A DNA stretch of 64,000 nt from Niveibacterium microcysteis. Lineage in GTDB: Bacteria; Pseudomonadota; Gammaproteobacteria; Burkholderiales; Rhodocyclaceae. The translations under genes were made by a program, and so were the position numbers. Below the pieces are notes generated by a model. That model did no database searches and was not told where the DNA came from. It saw only the letters and a list, made by a program, of their open reading frames with translations. The stretch spans positions 3,038,001 through 3,102,000 of the forward strand of contig NZ_CP071060.1 of assembly GCF_017161445.1 (NCBI RefSeq), given 5' to 3'. How positions within the stretch are numbered: the first letter of the stretch is position 1; the number at the start of each line of letters is the position of its first letter. This document shows, one piece after another, positions 37,315 to 46,656 of the stretch.

Positions 37315-39078
37315 TCAAACCCCTTCACTGCCTGCGACGCGCATGACTTCGGCGAACGTCGTTACGCCACGCCAGACCTTGATCAGCCCGTCGCCTGACA
37401 AGGTTCGCCATTGCGCCCTCTCCCCCTCGGTAAGCGCGTCCAATGTAACGCTGCGAGCTGCGATTGCAGCTCTCATGCTGTCGGAGACCGGGAGGAATTC
37501 ATAGATACCAATCCGCCCTCGAAACCCGCTACCAAGGCAGCTATCACAACCGACCGGGCGCCTGACATTTGCATCGCCCAGCAACGCACGTTGCTCGAGC
37601 GAAAGCACCCTATCGAGCAATGCAACTTGCTCGGGCGTTGCAACGCCACGCTCCGAACACGCGGGGCAGAGTCGCCGCACGAGGCGCTGAGCGAGCACAC
37701 CGCGCAACGATGATGCAACCAGAAACGGTTCGACGCCCATATCGATCAATCGATTGAAGGCTGACAACGCATCGTTCGTGTGCAAGGTGGAAAAGACCAT
37801 ATGGCCGGTCAACGACGCTTGCACTGCAATCTGCGCGGTTTCGAGATCGCGGATTTCGCCGATCATGACTATATCCGGGTCGTGGCGCAGAATCGCCCGG
37901 AGCGCACTCGCAAAGGTGTAACCAATCTCAGGTTGAACCTGGATCTGGGTGACGCCATCGAGGTGGAACTCCACGGGGTCCTCGACCGTAATGATCTTGT
38001 TCGTGCGGTCGTTAGCGAGAGTCAATGCAGTGTATAGCGAGGTGCTCTTGCCGGAACCAGTGGGACCTGTGACAAGGACGATGCCGTGCGGCTCTGAGAT
38101 CCAGTGCTCGAAGATCGCGCGGTGATCCGGTTCCATACCCAAGGCGTCGAGCGAGAAATCGCCTCCCCGCTCCTTTGGGAGCAAGCGCATGACAATCGAC
38201 TCCCCCCATACACCAGGGATTACCGACACGCGCACATCAGATTCGATACCACCGGCGCGAATTGTGAAGCGGCCATCCTGCGGCAGACGGCGTTCAGCAA
38301 TATCAAGTTCCGAGATAAGTTTGATACGCGATACCACAGCGTCAAACTTCTCCCGCGAATAAGCTTCGATCGCCTTCAGAACACCGTCAACCCGCGCCCT
38401 CACGCTGAACCCGAACTCTTCGGGCTCCACATGAATATCTGATGCGCGGGCGTCGGTTGCTCGCGCAAACAGACTATTGACAAGTTCAACAATCGGCGCC
38501 TCTTCCGCGAGCTCTTTCAAATGATGGAGCTCGTTCAGATTGACGCTCCGCGCCCCCTCGCTGCGTTCGATCTCATCGAACAGCCGTTCGAGATCGCGGG
38601 TGCGACACAACTGCCAAGCGTAAAGGCCTGCATTTGGAAACTGTGCTCGAACAATCTCGCGCATTGAGGACTTGATCGGATCTTTGGCGGCGACGTGCAA
38701 AACCTCGTCGTCTGACCGCCAGACGGCCACCATGTGCTGACGCCCCCAACGGAGGGCCATCCGGGCCTCGGCCATCGTAGTACGCACGGCCTCCTTGTAT
38801 TCAAGCAGGGTGGCGGGCTCGAGCAGGCGAAGGCCGAGTTGCTCGGCCAGAACCGGCAGAAAGGCGTCTTCAGAGATTGCACCTCGCTTGATCAGCAGGG
38901 CGCCTATGCGTTCGCCCGGAGCCCTCTGCTGCATCACTAGTGCCTGATCAAGTTCCTCCTCGGAGATGAGTTCGGCCTTGAGCAGCAACTCGCCGATGCG
39001 CAGACGCGGCACTTCATCGCGAGCGCTTACCTCCACGATTCCGTTGCCAAGCGTAGCGTTTTCTGAGCGAAGAACCAT
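37315..39078 (-). CDS. gspE: Type II secretion ATPase GspE with tandem MshEN-like motifs
   Basis: 587 residues. The ATPase has Walker A (GPTGSGKS, 338-345), an Asp-box region with SASDIHVEP-like residues 212-219, Walker B (PDIVMIGEIRD, 401-411), a His box and a tetracysteine zinc site (CPAC at 471 and CDSC at 511). Residues 27-50 and 57-80 each span 24 residues of the form RIGxLLxxxxxI...Q. That is the shape of the MshEN cyclic di-GMP-binding domain of MshE and some GspE/PilB proteins. The N-terminal 52 bases overlap the SoxY-like gene. The ATG at 39078 has GGAAGG just upstream. Confidence 0.94.
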   Translation of the reverse strand: MVLRSENATLGNGIVEVSARDEVPRLRIGELLLKAELISEEELDQALVMQQRAPGERIGALLIKRGAISEDAFLPVLAEQLGLRLLEPATLLEYKEAVRTTMAEARMALRWGRQHMVAVWRSDDEVLHVAAKDPIKSSMREIVRAQFPNAGLYAWQLCRTRDLERLFDEIERSEGARSVNLNELHHLKELAEEAPIVELVNSLFARATDARASDIHVEPEEFGFSVRARVDGVLKAIEAYSREKFDAVVSRIKLISELDIAERRLPQDGRFTIRAGGIESDVRVSVIPGVWGESIVMRLLPKERGGDFSLDALGMEPDHRAIFEHWISEPHGIVLVTGPTGSGKSTSLYTALTLANDRTNKIITVEDPVEFHLDGVTQIQVQPEIGYTFASALRAILRHDPDIVMIGEIRDLETAQIAVQASLTGHMVFSTLHTNDALSAFNRLIDMGVEPFLVASSLRGVLAQRLVRRLCPACSERGVATPEQVALLDRVLSLEQRALLGDANVRRPVGCDSCLGSGFRGRIGIYEFLPVSDSMRAAIAARSVTLDALTEGERAQWRTLSGDGLIKVWRGVTTFAEVMRVAGSEGV

Positions 39079-39587
39079 TTGCCTTCCGACTTTACGAGAG
39101 CCTTGACCACGCCAGTCTTTTTCGCCGAGATGGCGAAGAAAAACTCGGCATCCTGAACGGGGCGCATTGCAAATCCCGCCAACACGGGCTTGCTCTCCCG
39201 CTCATGAAGCAGCACTACCGCTTCCACAGAGGGCAGCGCCGCCTTGATGCGCACAGGAATCGCAGCCGTGCGGTCATAGATGTCCGGAACATCAAGCAGG
39301 ATTCTGGGGCTCTCCTGAGCAGAAGATGCTCCTAGAGCCGACATGGCGGCCTGAACGCCTAGGGCGTCGAAGAGTCCTTTCGGAAGGGTCGGCAGGGTCG
39401 GATCAAGCTCCGCCGGGAATTTCGTGACAGAGTCAGTAGGCACCTTAGCCTCACCCTTGCTAGCTGGCTTCGCAGGGGCGGATGGCGACACGCCTTCCGC
39501 GACTGGACAGCACAGCATGGCAACGAGAGCAACGCTCAGACCGTATCGAAGCATTCCCGCAGATTCCCGAAATTGAACTGACGACAT
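39027..39587 (-). CDS. SoxY-like Ig-fold secreted protein at the head of the gsp genes
   Basis: 186 residues from the ATG at 39587, or 175 from the ATG at 39554. It has a hydrophobic signal (GLSVALVAMLCCPVAEG), a Pro/Lys-rich linker, and a C-terminal domain (ILLDVPDIYDRTAAIPVRIK to FFFAISAKKTGVVKALVK) that resembles the Ig-like SoxY domain. SoxY normally ends in GGCGG, which carries sulfur intermediates; this protein ends TLRLATESWR and lacks it. CC in the signal region could be a lipobox (VAMLC). It starts 10 bases after the stop of the 1283-residue protein gene and overlaps gspE, so it is part of the same transcript. Family assignment is tentative. Confidence 0.6.
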   Translation of the reverse strand: MSSVQFRESAGMLRYGLSVALVAMLCCPVAEGVSPSAPAKPASKGEAKVPTDSVTKFPAELDPTLPTLPKGLFDALGVQAAMSALGASSAQESPRILLDVPDIYDRTAAIPVRIKAALPSVEAVVLLHERESKPVLAGFAMRPVQDAEFFFAISAKKTGVVKALVKSEGKWFFAQKTLRLATESWR

Positions 39588-39597
39588 TGTATGAGGC

Positions 39598-42500
39598 TCA
39601 TCGATATTCGTGCGGCGCCCAAGGGCCCCACTTCTCCTCATAAATCTGCTTGTTGCGTTCGAAGAGCCTCCTGCGCTCACCTTCCGGGAGGCGTCCGAAA
39701 GACGCCGAGTGCTCGTGATGGACAAACACATCCTCAGCCAGGCGCAGCGCGAACCCCGCCTTCTCAATGCGCCGGCAGTAATCATCGTCTTCAAACCAAC
39801 CAAGACCATAGTCCTCGCACAGGACGCCACACCGATCAATCGCTGCTCTCGGGAGCATCACGCAAAAAAAGGCAAGTGTCCGCATCGGGCGCGAGCGCCC
39901 GGCGTGGGCGAGGGTGTAGCACTGACTCATTCCCTCCATGTGTTCAAGACTATCGTAGGCGATGTCAATCTTTGCCTCGTTCCCGATGCTGTTCGTGACC
40001 GGACCAAGTAGACCGATGCCAGGTGTTCGTTCGAAATGGCGGACCAGCGTGCGCACCCAACCAGTGGTAACGACGGTGTCGTTGTTCAGCAAGACAATGT
40101 AGTCACCCGTCGCCGCATGGATGCCAACGTTGTTGCCTGCAGCATAGCCAAGGTTCTTTTCGTTCAGAATGACAATCGCGCTTGGGTGCTGATTTGCAAA
40201 GGTTCGCAGGAAATCCGGCGTACCGTCCGTAGACGCGTTATCAACTACGATCAGTTCGAGGTTCGGGTAATCACTGCGTTCAAGCACGCTGGCAAGACAG
40301 GCCTTCGTCAGGGCAAGGTTGTTGTAGCACAGCACAATCACGCTAACTCGCGGGGCGGGAATGGCCTCCGTCGCTTCTATAAGTACCCGAGCTCGCTCAG
40401 CCCAGGTGTTGGACGCAGCAAACGCAATACGACGATCAATCAGCTCCGAAGTCTCACCTTCGCCACTCAAAGCCTCTCTCAGCGCCGCCTCAAACGCTTC
40501 GGCCGAGTCTGCGCAATAAACAAGACTTGAGAACTGCGACATTTCGGGGAGTTGCGTTGCAACGACTGGCTTTCCGGCTGCAAGGTACTCGTAGACCTTG
40601 ACAGGATTCGTGGCAAGGGTGAGCGGAATGATCTTGAAGGGCAGTAAGCAAACATCGAATCCGTGCAGATGCAGAGGCAATTCGGTATAGGGACGCTCGC
40701 CGAGCATCATGACATTATCGTAACGATTCAGTCGCCTTCCCGCACCAACAGTGTCGTTGCCGATCAGAACAAACAAGCATTGAGGAAAGGCAAGAATGAG
40801 CCGCTCGAAGAGGTCGACATCGAACCACTCCGCAATAGCGCCAAAGTATCCAACTATCCGGCGACCTGCGACGTCGCGAATGACCTTCTCAGGGACGACA
40901 GAAAAATGATCGAAATCGCCGGCGTTACGGATAGTGATGTTTTGCCGCGCGCGAGCACCAACCTCGTGCTCAAGCCACGCGCTGGATGTGACGACCAAAT
41001 CGGCCTCGCGAATCAAACGACGTTCGAGTTCGACAACGCCATCTGGAACACCTCCAAACCCCTCATGGTGATCCATACAGTCGTACACGGTCTTTGTATT
41101 GGGCAAGGCCGCTGCTAACGCCCCCCAGAAGGCGTGCTCCACTATGCCGATCGTGGCGGTGGACCGAGTCTCTAGCATCCACCGCGCCAGACCGTTCTGC
41201 AGCGTGTCTAGCAAAGGTTCCGAAGGCACCTCGCCGTAAATTGCCGGACTACCGGCCGCATGAAGACGCACTTGGTAGAGAGGCAAGTCCGAGTCAAGCC
41301 GTTCAAGCGCGAAACCAGGCTCCTGACTATCAACAAAGGCTGGTGAAACAAAGAACACACGGTGGCCGCGCCGCGCGAGCTGGCGTGCGATGTGTTGAGG
41401 CCGCTGAATGCGAAAGTGCCAATCAATGATGCCAAATACGAATACATCACGACCCGACGCCGCTGGCAGCACAACCTGAGGCACCAAGGTTGGCACCACT
41501 GCTGGAACAGCAGCAACTGGAGCCTGGTATCGTTGACGCATGCGCCCATACAGGCTTCGCAAGCCAGCCTTAAGCGCAGGCGGAACCGGAAGCGCCCGGA
41601 ACGCCGCGCGCGTCACCTTGGCCACGTTTCGCTTGAAGAAAAAACGCAACGGATGCGCTTCCAAGCCCTTTGCCCACTTTGACACATCCTCGATCTGAGC
41701 TTGCATCACGCCAATGCGCGCCCGAGCCTCAGACAGTGCATCCAACGTTATACGATGGGCCTCGGACTGCTGCGCGAGTAAAGCCTCACGAGACGACAAT
41801 ACCGACTCCAGATTCGACCGAACGCGTTGCAGCTCTCCATCAATTCGCTCGGCGTGAATCCGGCTATCCGCCAATAACCTTGATAGCTCGACGACTTCGC
41901 TTACGAGTTTTGAATTATCGCCTCCAAGTCGCAACACGCTCTCTCGATGCGCTAACTCTTCCTTCCTCTTCGAATTATCGGCAGAGAGCCGAGCGGCTAG
42001 CGCATCGCCCAATGTTGCCAATACCTCGGTCACGTCCGGCCCTTGACCAAACAAGTCGCTGCGCCACGGATAGGAAAGCTGGCCAGGGTCATATTCCTGG
42101 ATGCAGCCCAGAGCGGCAAACAGATAGCCACGTGAGAAATCCGGGATAACACCACTACGGTGAATCTCGCACAACAGATCGCGAGTAGCTGGCTCGCAGT
42201 CAGGAAGCGAACGTATAAAGCTCTCTGTCCACGACTCGCCCATGAAGGCGTGACCTAGATACTTAAGACCCGCCAGGTAGAAGGCCTCGGAAAGATCAGA
42301 GGTAGGCACCTCTCGCCCAAACGGCCAACCCTCGCGGGAGGTCTTGATAATCCTCCAAACCCAGTACCAATAACAGGCGCGATTGGGGACGAGAACCAAA
42401 ACATATTTGCGACTTCTGCTGGCCATCCCCCGCAAGAAACGCGCCTGCTCTTCTACCGTGTAGTGCTCCAAAACACCGGAATTAAAAACGAGGTCGTAGT

Positions 42501-43449
42501 CTGGGCTACGCAAGGCGAAAGCATCATCCTCGATCAATTCACCGACGACCCCCGCGCGCGCGAACTGGCGGGACGCATGATTGAGCGCCGCCGGCGAGAA
42601 ATCGAGCACCGCGACGTTAAACCCGCCATCGCGAGCCAATGCGACACTCTGATTGCCTCCGCCGCAACCAGCTTCCAGCACTCGCGCCCCCTGCGGGAGC
42701 AAGCCTTTGATCGCTTTGACTAGCTGTTGATTAAACTCGGCGGTCGGCGCGTCTATATCGTGGTCCGGTAAATCACGGTAATAGGCTTCCCACTTGGACT
42801 TCTCTTTTTCTGAAGCCTCCAGCGCCAACAGCTCTCGACGGCATTCAGGCGATCCGTAAATCGCTAACAACTGCTTTCCGCTTGGCCAAGCTGAAGTCGG
42901 CACATCGATCACTGCTATCCGAATTCGTTCCAGCCTCTCTAGACGTGACGGCCAGCTGGTCTCGCTAAACGACGCGAGGTGGAACTCCGATAGCGGCGCC
43001 TCAGCATAGGGGACAAGGATGGCGAGAAACTCCCCTGCCATTCCAGCAATGCGATGGGCCACCTCGATTGGCGCCTCAAAATGCTCAAGACAATTGCTGC
43101 AGAAGATCGCGTTGGCCGAGGGAAGCCGCTCGGGGCTACTGGCGAATTGGTAAGACGGGTACGATTCCGAGGCTCGCGCGACCGCGAGTTCGGCAACATC
43201 CAACCCCATTACCACGGCTGACGGGAAGGCTCTCGATAGTTCGTCAACACCCTGCCCCAACGCGCAGCCCCAGTCAAGAATCCGGCGATCAGCTTCGCCG
43301 AGCCACTTCCGCTCCGCCGGGCTCAACCCCTCGATCAGAGCGAGCATGAAGGCTCGCGTCTGCGAGCCACCATCATAACGGTCCCATTCGCTCTTGAAAT
43401 ACTCATTCCACCATGCAGGTGTATTTACGAGAGAGGCTTGCTCATTCAT
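39598..43449 (-). CDS. 1283-residue fusion: two methyltransferases, coiled coil, GT4-type and GT2 glycosyltransferases
   Basis: Domains in order: methyltransferase 1 at about 50-190 (ILDWGCALGQG, 57-67); methyltransferase 2 at about 235-370 (VLEAGCGGGNQ, 257-267; NSGVLEHYT, 323-331); predicted coiled coil at about 484-592; a basic and Pro/Val-rich linker to 665; a GT-B transferase at 667-1025 (QRPQHIARQLARRG; donor motif in NPVKVYEYLAAGKP); a GT-A/GT2 transferase at 1034-1283 (VSVIVLCYNN, VVDNASTDGT, LLNNDT at 1120-1125, WFEDDDYCRR). It has no signal or membrane helix, so it is cytoplasmic. With Wzt/Wzm next door it is likely an O-antigen polymerase and chain-terminating methylase in one chain, the coiled coil perhaps setting length as in WbdD. 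That role is inferred. Confidence 0.88.
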   Translation of the reverse strand: MNEQASLVNTPAWWNEYFKSEWDRYDGGSQTRAFMLALIEGLSPAERKWLGEADRRILDWGCALGQGVDELSRAFPSAVVMGLDVAELAVARASESYPSYQFASSPERLPSANAIFCSNCLEHFEAPIEVAHRIAGMAGEFLAILVPYAEAPLSEFHLASFSETSWPSRLERLERIRIAVIDVPTSAWPSGKQLLAIYGSPECRRELLALEASEKEKSKWEAYYRDLPDHDIDAPTAEFNQQLVKAIKGLLPQGARVLEAGCGGGNQSVALARDGGFNVAVLDFSPAALNHASRQFARAGVVGELIEDDAFALRSPDYDLVFNSGVLEHYTVEEQARFLRGMASRSRKYVLVLVPNRACYWYWVWRIIKTSREGWPFGREVPTSDLSEAFYLAGLKYLGHAFMGESWTESFIRSLPDCEPATRDLLCEIHRSGVIPDFSRGYLFAALGCIQEYDPGQLSYPWRSDLFGQGPDVTEVLATLGDALAARLSADNSKRKEELAHRESVLRLGGDNSKLVSEVVELSRLLADSRIHAERIDGELQRVRSNLESVLSSREALLAQQSEAHRITLDALSEARARIGVMQAQIEDVSKWAKGLEAHPLRFFFKRNVAKVTRAAFRALPVPPALKAGLRSLYGRMRQRYQAPVAAVPAVVPTLVPQVVLPAASGRDVFVFGIIDWHFRIQRPQHIARQLARRGHRVFFVSPAFVDSQEPGFALERLDSDLPLYQVRLHAAGSPAIYGEVPSEPLLDTLQNGLARWMLETRSTATIGIVEHAFWGALAAALPNTKTVYDCMDHHEGFGGVPDGVVELERRLIREADLVVTSSAWLEHEVGARARQNITIRNAGDFDHFSVVPEKVIRDVAGRRIVGYFGAIAEWFDVDLFERLILAFPQCLFVLIGNDTVGAGRRLNRYDNVMMLGERPYTELPLHLHGFDVCLLPFKIIPLTLATNPVKVYEYLAAGKPVVATQLPEMSQFSSLVYCADSAEAFEAALREALSGEGETSELIDRRIAFAASNTWAERARVLIEATEAIPAPRVSVIVLCYNNLALTKACLASVLERSDYPNLELIVVDNASTDGTPDFLRTFANQHPSAIVILNEKNLGYAAGNNVGIHAATGDYIVLLNNDTVVTTGWVRTLVRHFERTPGIGLLGPVTNSIGNEAKIDIAYDSLEHMEGMSQCYTLAHAGRSRPMRTLAFFCVMLPRAAIDRCGVLCEDYGLGWFEDDDYCRRIEKAGFALRLAEDVFVHHEHSASFGRLPEGERRRLFERNKQIYEEKWGPWAPHEYR

Positions 43450-43490
43450 TCAATGTCTACTCTTGCTCATTGATTGCGCCGACCAGCGCA

Positions 43491-44792
43491 TCAGTTTTCA
43501 TGGCGCGCCGGGTTGCCGCTAAATATTACCGCTGGCTTAACGAAGGAAAAGACTCGCTCCTCTGAGACCACTTTTAGGGTCAGAGCGTGCTCCACAAAAT
43601 CGAGGTAGCGAGGGGTTTCCGACATACGATCCTCAACAGCAACAACTAGCACGTAATCATCTGGCGCGAGAATGTTCTCAAACTCGAAAGTCGCCTCGAA
43701 GGCCTCACCGGCACGCAAGGCCCGATACCGCCAGCCATGGCAGTAGGACGTATCAACGATGAGGTCCAGTCCTTTGCGATGCTTTAAAGAGAAGGCCAAG
43801 CTAAGATGATCCAGCGACAGAAGAACCTGGGCCCGCGCGACAATTCGGAGACTGATGCGCGCGCCGCGCTCGAAGACGTTCGCCGAAACAAAGCCCTCAG
43901 AATAAATTGACACAGCCTCGATAAGCGCCTCGCGGCTCCCCCAGCGCCCGTCCACCAACGATGACACCGTGGCTGACAATCCTGGCAGTTCATCGCCGAC
44001 GTCCGACTTGGAGGGTGCACCAACGGCCGCAGCGGTCGAAAGCGCAGGCGCCTCATCGGCAAACACAGACCGAAGATAGCGAGAGGTCACCTCTGGCGCG
44101 TCACCATCCGCTCGCAACAGACCTCCCTCAATCCACAATGCTCGGCTACACAAACTTCGTACCGCCTGTACATCGTGGGAAACGAACAGCAAAGTCGTGC
44201 CGCCATCTTGGAGTTCCCGCAACTTGCGAAAGCACTTAGCCTGAAACGGCGCGTCGCCAACCGCGAGCGCTTCGTCGACGATCAGGAGGTCGGGCGAAGC
44301 ATGCACATTCACCGAAAAGGCAAGTCGTACGAACATTCCCGACGAATAAGTCCGAACAGGTTCGTCGATGAAATGGCCGATGTCGGCAAAACGCAGGATG
44401 TCCTCCATCCGGGTTTCGATCTGAGCCTGCGTCAGCCCCAAGAGGGTTCCGGCAATAAGGACGTTCTCGCGTCCAGAAAAATCGGGGTCGAAGCCTGCGC
44501 CCAACTCAAGTAAGGCAGCCATACGCCCGGCTACCCGCACCGAACCCTCGGTCGGCGCCAGCACTCCCGCAAGTAACTGCAATAGCGTCGACTTACCTGC
44601 GCCGTTACGGCCGACAATCGCAACCGTCTCGCCGCGCGCCACTTCGAACGTTGCGCCCCGAAGCGCCCAGTAGCCGCCAACAGTCCGAGGCTGGCCCAAG
44701 AGCGTTCTTACGAACAGGCGCCCCGGCGACTCGCCTCCGTAGCACTTGCCAAGGTTGGTTGCTGCAATGATCGGTTCTGAGATAAGACTCAT
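43491..44792 (-). CDS. wzt: Polysaccharide ABC transporter ATPase Wzt with a C-terminal carbohydrate-binding-type domain
   Basis: 433 residues. The ATPase (1-250) has Walker A (GRNGAGKST, 61-69), signature YSSGMFVRLAFS and Walker B LLIVDEALAVGD. Residues from about 290 to the end form an extra beta-rich domain (ISLRIVARAQVLLSLDHLSL, ATFEFENILAPDDYVLVVAV). In Wzt proteins of O9a-type systems this domain binds the terminally modified glycan before export. Its presence fits the methyltransferase-bearing polymerase encoded just downstream. It overlaps wzm by 4 bases. Confidence 0.93.
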   Translation of the reverse strand: MSLISEPIIAATNLGKCYGGESPGRLFVRTLLGQPRTVGGYWALRGATFEVARGETVAIVGRNGAGKSTLLQLLAGVLAPTEGSVRVAGRMAALLELGAGFDPDFSGRENVLIAGTLLGLTQAQIETRMEDILRFADIGHFIDEPVRTYSSGMFVRLAFSVNVHASPDLLIVDEALAVGDAPFQAKCFRKLRELQDGGTTLLFVSHDVQAVRSLCSRALWIEGGLLRADGDAPEVTSRYLRSVFADEAPALSTAAAVGAPSKSDVGDELPGLSATVSSLVDGRWGSREALIEAVSIYSEGFVSANVFERGARISLRIVARAQVLLSLDHLSLAFSLKHRKGLDLIVDTSYCHGWRYRALRAGEAFEATFEFENILAPDDYVLVVAVEDRMSETPRYLDFVEHALTLKVVSEERVFSFVKPAVIFSGNPARHEN

Positions 44793-45622
44793 ACGAGATC
44801 GGCAAAGGCTGGGCTCAAACGCCTAAAGAGCCAGCACGTCATGGCAATAAACAACCAAGCGGCTATCGTAACTACCAGAAAAGCGGACCGGTCGAAAGCG
44901 CTTCCGGTGATTAGGGCTGATCGAATACCTTCGATCAGCCACGCAAGCGGATTGGCATTCAGAACCGGCCTAAGAGGTTTCGGCACTGCATCCATAGCGT
45001 AGAAAACCGGGGAAACATAAAGAAGCGTCGTAGCCAGAAATGGAACGATCTGCCCTAGGTCGCGAAAGAAGACGCCAAGCGCAGCAAACAGAAAACACAA
45101 CCCTCCACCGAGCAGCATCACTGGCAGAAGCCATAGCGCCACGAGCGGGCCTGTAATGGGCACGCCACCTTTGACAACCACTACGAACACGACCAACACT
45201 GCGAGATAAGCCAGCAAATGAAAGGCCGCCGAAAATACAGGCACCCAAACCAAGGCTTCGAGCGGGAAGACGACCCGCTTTACAAAGCTCGGATGCGACC
45301 TAACGACTGTATGCGCTCGCCCAAGAACATCGGAGATGAAGCCATGTAGCACCAGACCGGAAAACGCGAATACGGCGAAGCTACCGACCCCCGTCTCGGT
45401 CGGAGACCAGCGTGAGCGAAAGATCAACCCGAAGAAAAACGCGAATACAGCTAATAGCAGCAGGGGCGACAGCAGGCTCCAGGCAACTCCAAGCATAGAC
45501 CCCCGGTAACGTGCTGCGATATCGCGCACGGTCAGCCGAAAGATCAACCTTCGGTGCTGAATCAACGTTCGTGCAGGCAGAAACGCAAAACGCAGAAAAT
45601 CCGATCCAACCCGAGTCAGCAT
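44789..45622 (-). CDS. wzm: Polysaccharide ABC transporter permease Wzm
   Basis: 277 residues with six predicted membrane helices and the ABC-2 pattern [20 protein letters not shown] near the N-terminus. [24 protein letters not shown] and [15 protein letters not shown] are typical of O-antigen and teichoic-acid exporters. It moves the lipid-linked glycan across the inner membrane together with Wzt. The frame is open to 45700. ATG 45622 overlaps the epimerase stop by 7 bases and gives the normal N-terminus. Confidence 0.92.
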   Translation of the reverse strand: MLTRVGSDFLRFAFLPARTLIQHRRLIFRLTVRDIAARYRGSMLGVAWSLLSPLLLLAVFAFFFGLIFRSRWSPTETGVGSFAVFAFSGLVLHGFISDVLGRAHTVVRSHPSFVKRVVFPLEALVWVPVFSAAFHLLAYLAVLVVFVVVVKGGVPITGPLVALWLLPVMLLGGGLCFLFAALGVFFRDLGQIVPFLATTLLYVSPVFYAMDAVPKPLRPVLNANPLAWLIEGIRSALITGSAFDRSAFLVVTIAAWLFIAMTCWLFRRLSPAFADLV

Positions 45623-46623
45623 CGGTAGTAATCGCGATACCAAGCCACAAAACGCGAAACGCCTTCCGCAATCAGCGTGTTGGGGCGATGACCGGTCCAC
45701 GCTGTCAGTGCAGAAACATCAGCAAATGTCGCGGGTACGTCGCCAGGTTGAATCGGAAGCAGTTTTTTTTCCGATGTTTTTCCAAGCGCAGCCTCAATGG
45801 CCTCAATGAAACTCATCAATTCAACCGGCCCCTGATTACCAATATTGAAGACGCGATATGGTGCACGAGCCGTGGCCGGGTCGGGGGTTTGGGGGTCAAA
45901 CTGGGGGTTGGGCTCTGCCGGGCGATCGAGTGTATGGATTACACCTTCAACGATGTCGTCGATGTAGGTGAAATCGCGCTGCATCTTACCGTAGTTGAAG
46001 ACGTCGATAGGACGGCCCTCAAGGATAGCTTTGGTGAAGAGGAACAAGGCCATGTCCGGCCGGCCCCAGGGGCCGTATACGGTAAAGAAGCGCAGACCGG
46101 TGGTCGGCAGGCCGTATAGATGGCTGTAAGTGTGGGCCATCAACTCGTTGGCCTTCTTCGTCGCAGCGTAGAGGCTGACCGGGTGGTCGACGCTGTCAGA
46201 CTCGGAGAACGGCATCTTCTCGTTGCCGCCGTAAACGCTTGAACTGCTGGCGTAGACGAGGTGCTGCACGTTCGTATGGCGGCAGCCTTCGAGAATGTTG
46301 GTGAAGCCAACGATGTTGGATTCGATATAGGCGTGAGGGTTGATCAACGAGTAGCGCACGCCGGCTTGCGCCGCCAGGTGCACAACGCGGTCGAACTTCT
46401 CTTCGGCGAACAGTTTCTCGATCGACGGACGATCGGCAACGTCCATCAGGACGAAGCGGAAATTCGGATGCGGGGTCAGTCGCGCCAGGCGGTCGCGCTT
46501 GAGTTGGGGGTCGTAGTAGTCGTTGAGGTTATCAAGACCAACGACAACATCGCCGCGCTCAAGCAAGCGCAGGCTGGTGTGCATGCCGATAAAGCCGGCT
46601 GCACCGGTTACGAGTACTTTCAT
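45616..46623 (-). CDS. UDP-glucuronate 4-epimerase-like NAD-dependent epimerase
   Basis: 335 residues of the extended SDR family: [20 protein letters not shown] at the N-terminus, [45 protein letters not shown] (YxxxK) and [13 protein letters not shown]. These segments mark the CapI/LpsL group that converts UDP-glucuronate to UDP-galacturonate. AGGTGG precedes the ATG. It heads the co-directional run of surface-glycan and secretion genes. Confidence 0.92.
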   Translation of the reverse strand: MKVLVTGAAGFIGMHTSLRLLERGDVVVGLDNLNDYYDPQLKRDRLARLTPHPNFRFVLMDVADRPSIEKLFAEEKFDRVVHLAAQAGVRYSLINPHAYIESNIVGFTNILEGCRHTNVQHLVYASSSSVYGGNEKMPFSESDSVDHPVSLYAATKKANELMAHTYSHLYGLPTTGLRFFTVYGPWGRPDMALFLFTKAILEGRPIDVFNYGKMQRDFTYIDDIVEGVIHTLDRPAEPNPQFDPQTPDPATARAPYRVFNIGNQGPVELMSFIEAIEAALGKTSEKKLLPIQPGDVPATFADVSALTAWTGHRPNTLIAEGVSRFVAWYRDYYRC

Positions 46624-46656
46624 TGCGGGCCACCTGATCCCTCAATGGCGTACCCG

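Noticed and set aside
42939..43349. Small frames opposite and within the first methyltransferase domain
   Set aside because: All lie inside the 1283-residue gene in other frames and have no start signals or family patterns.
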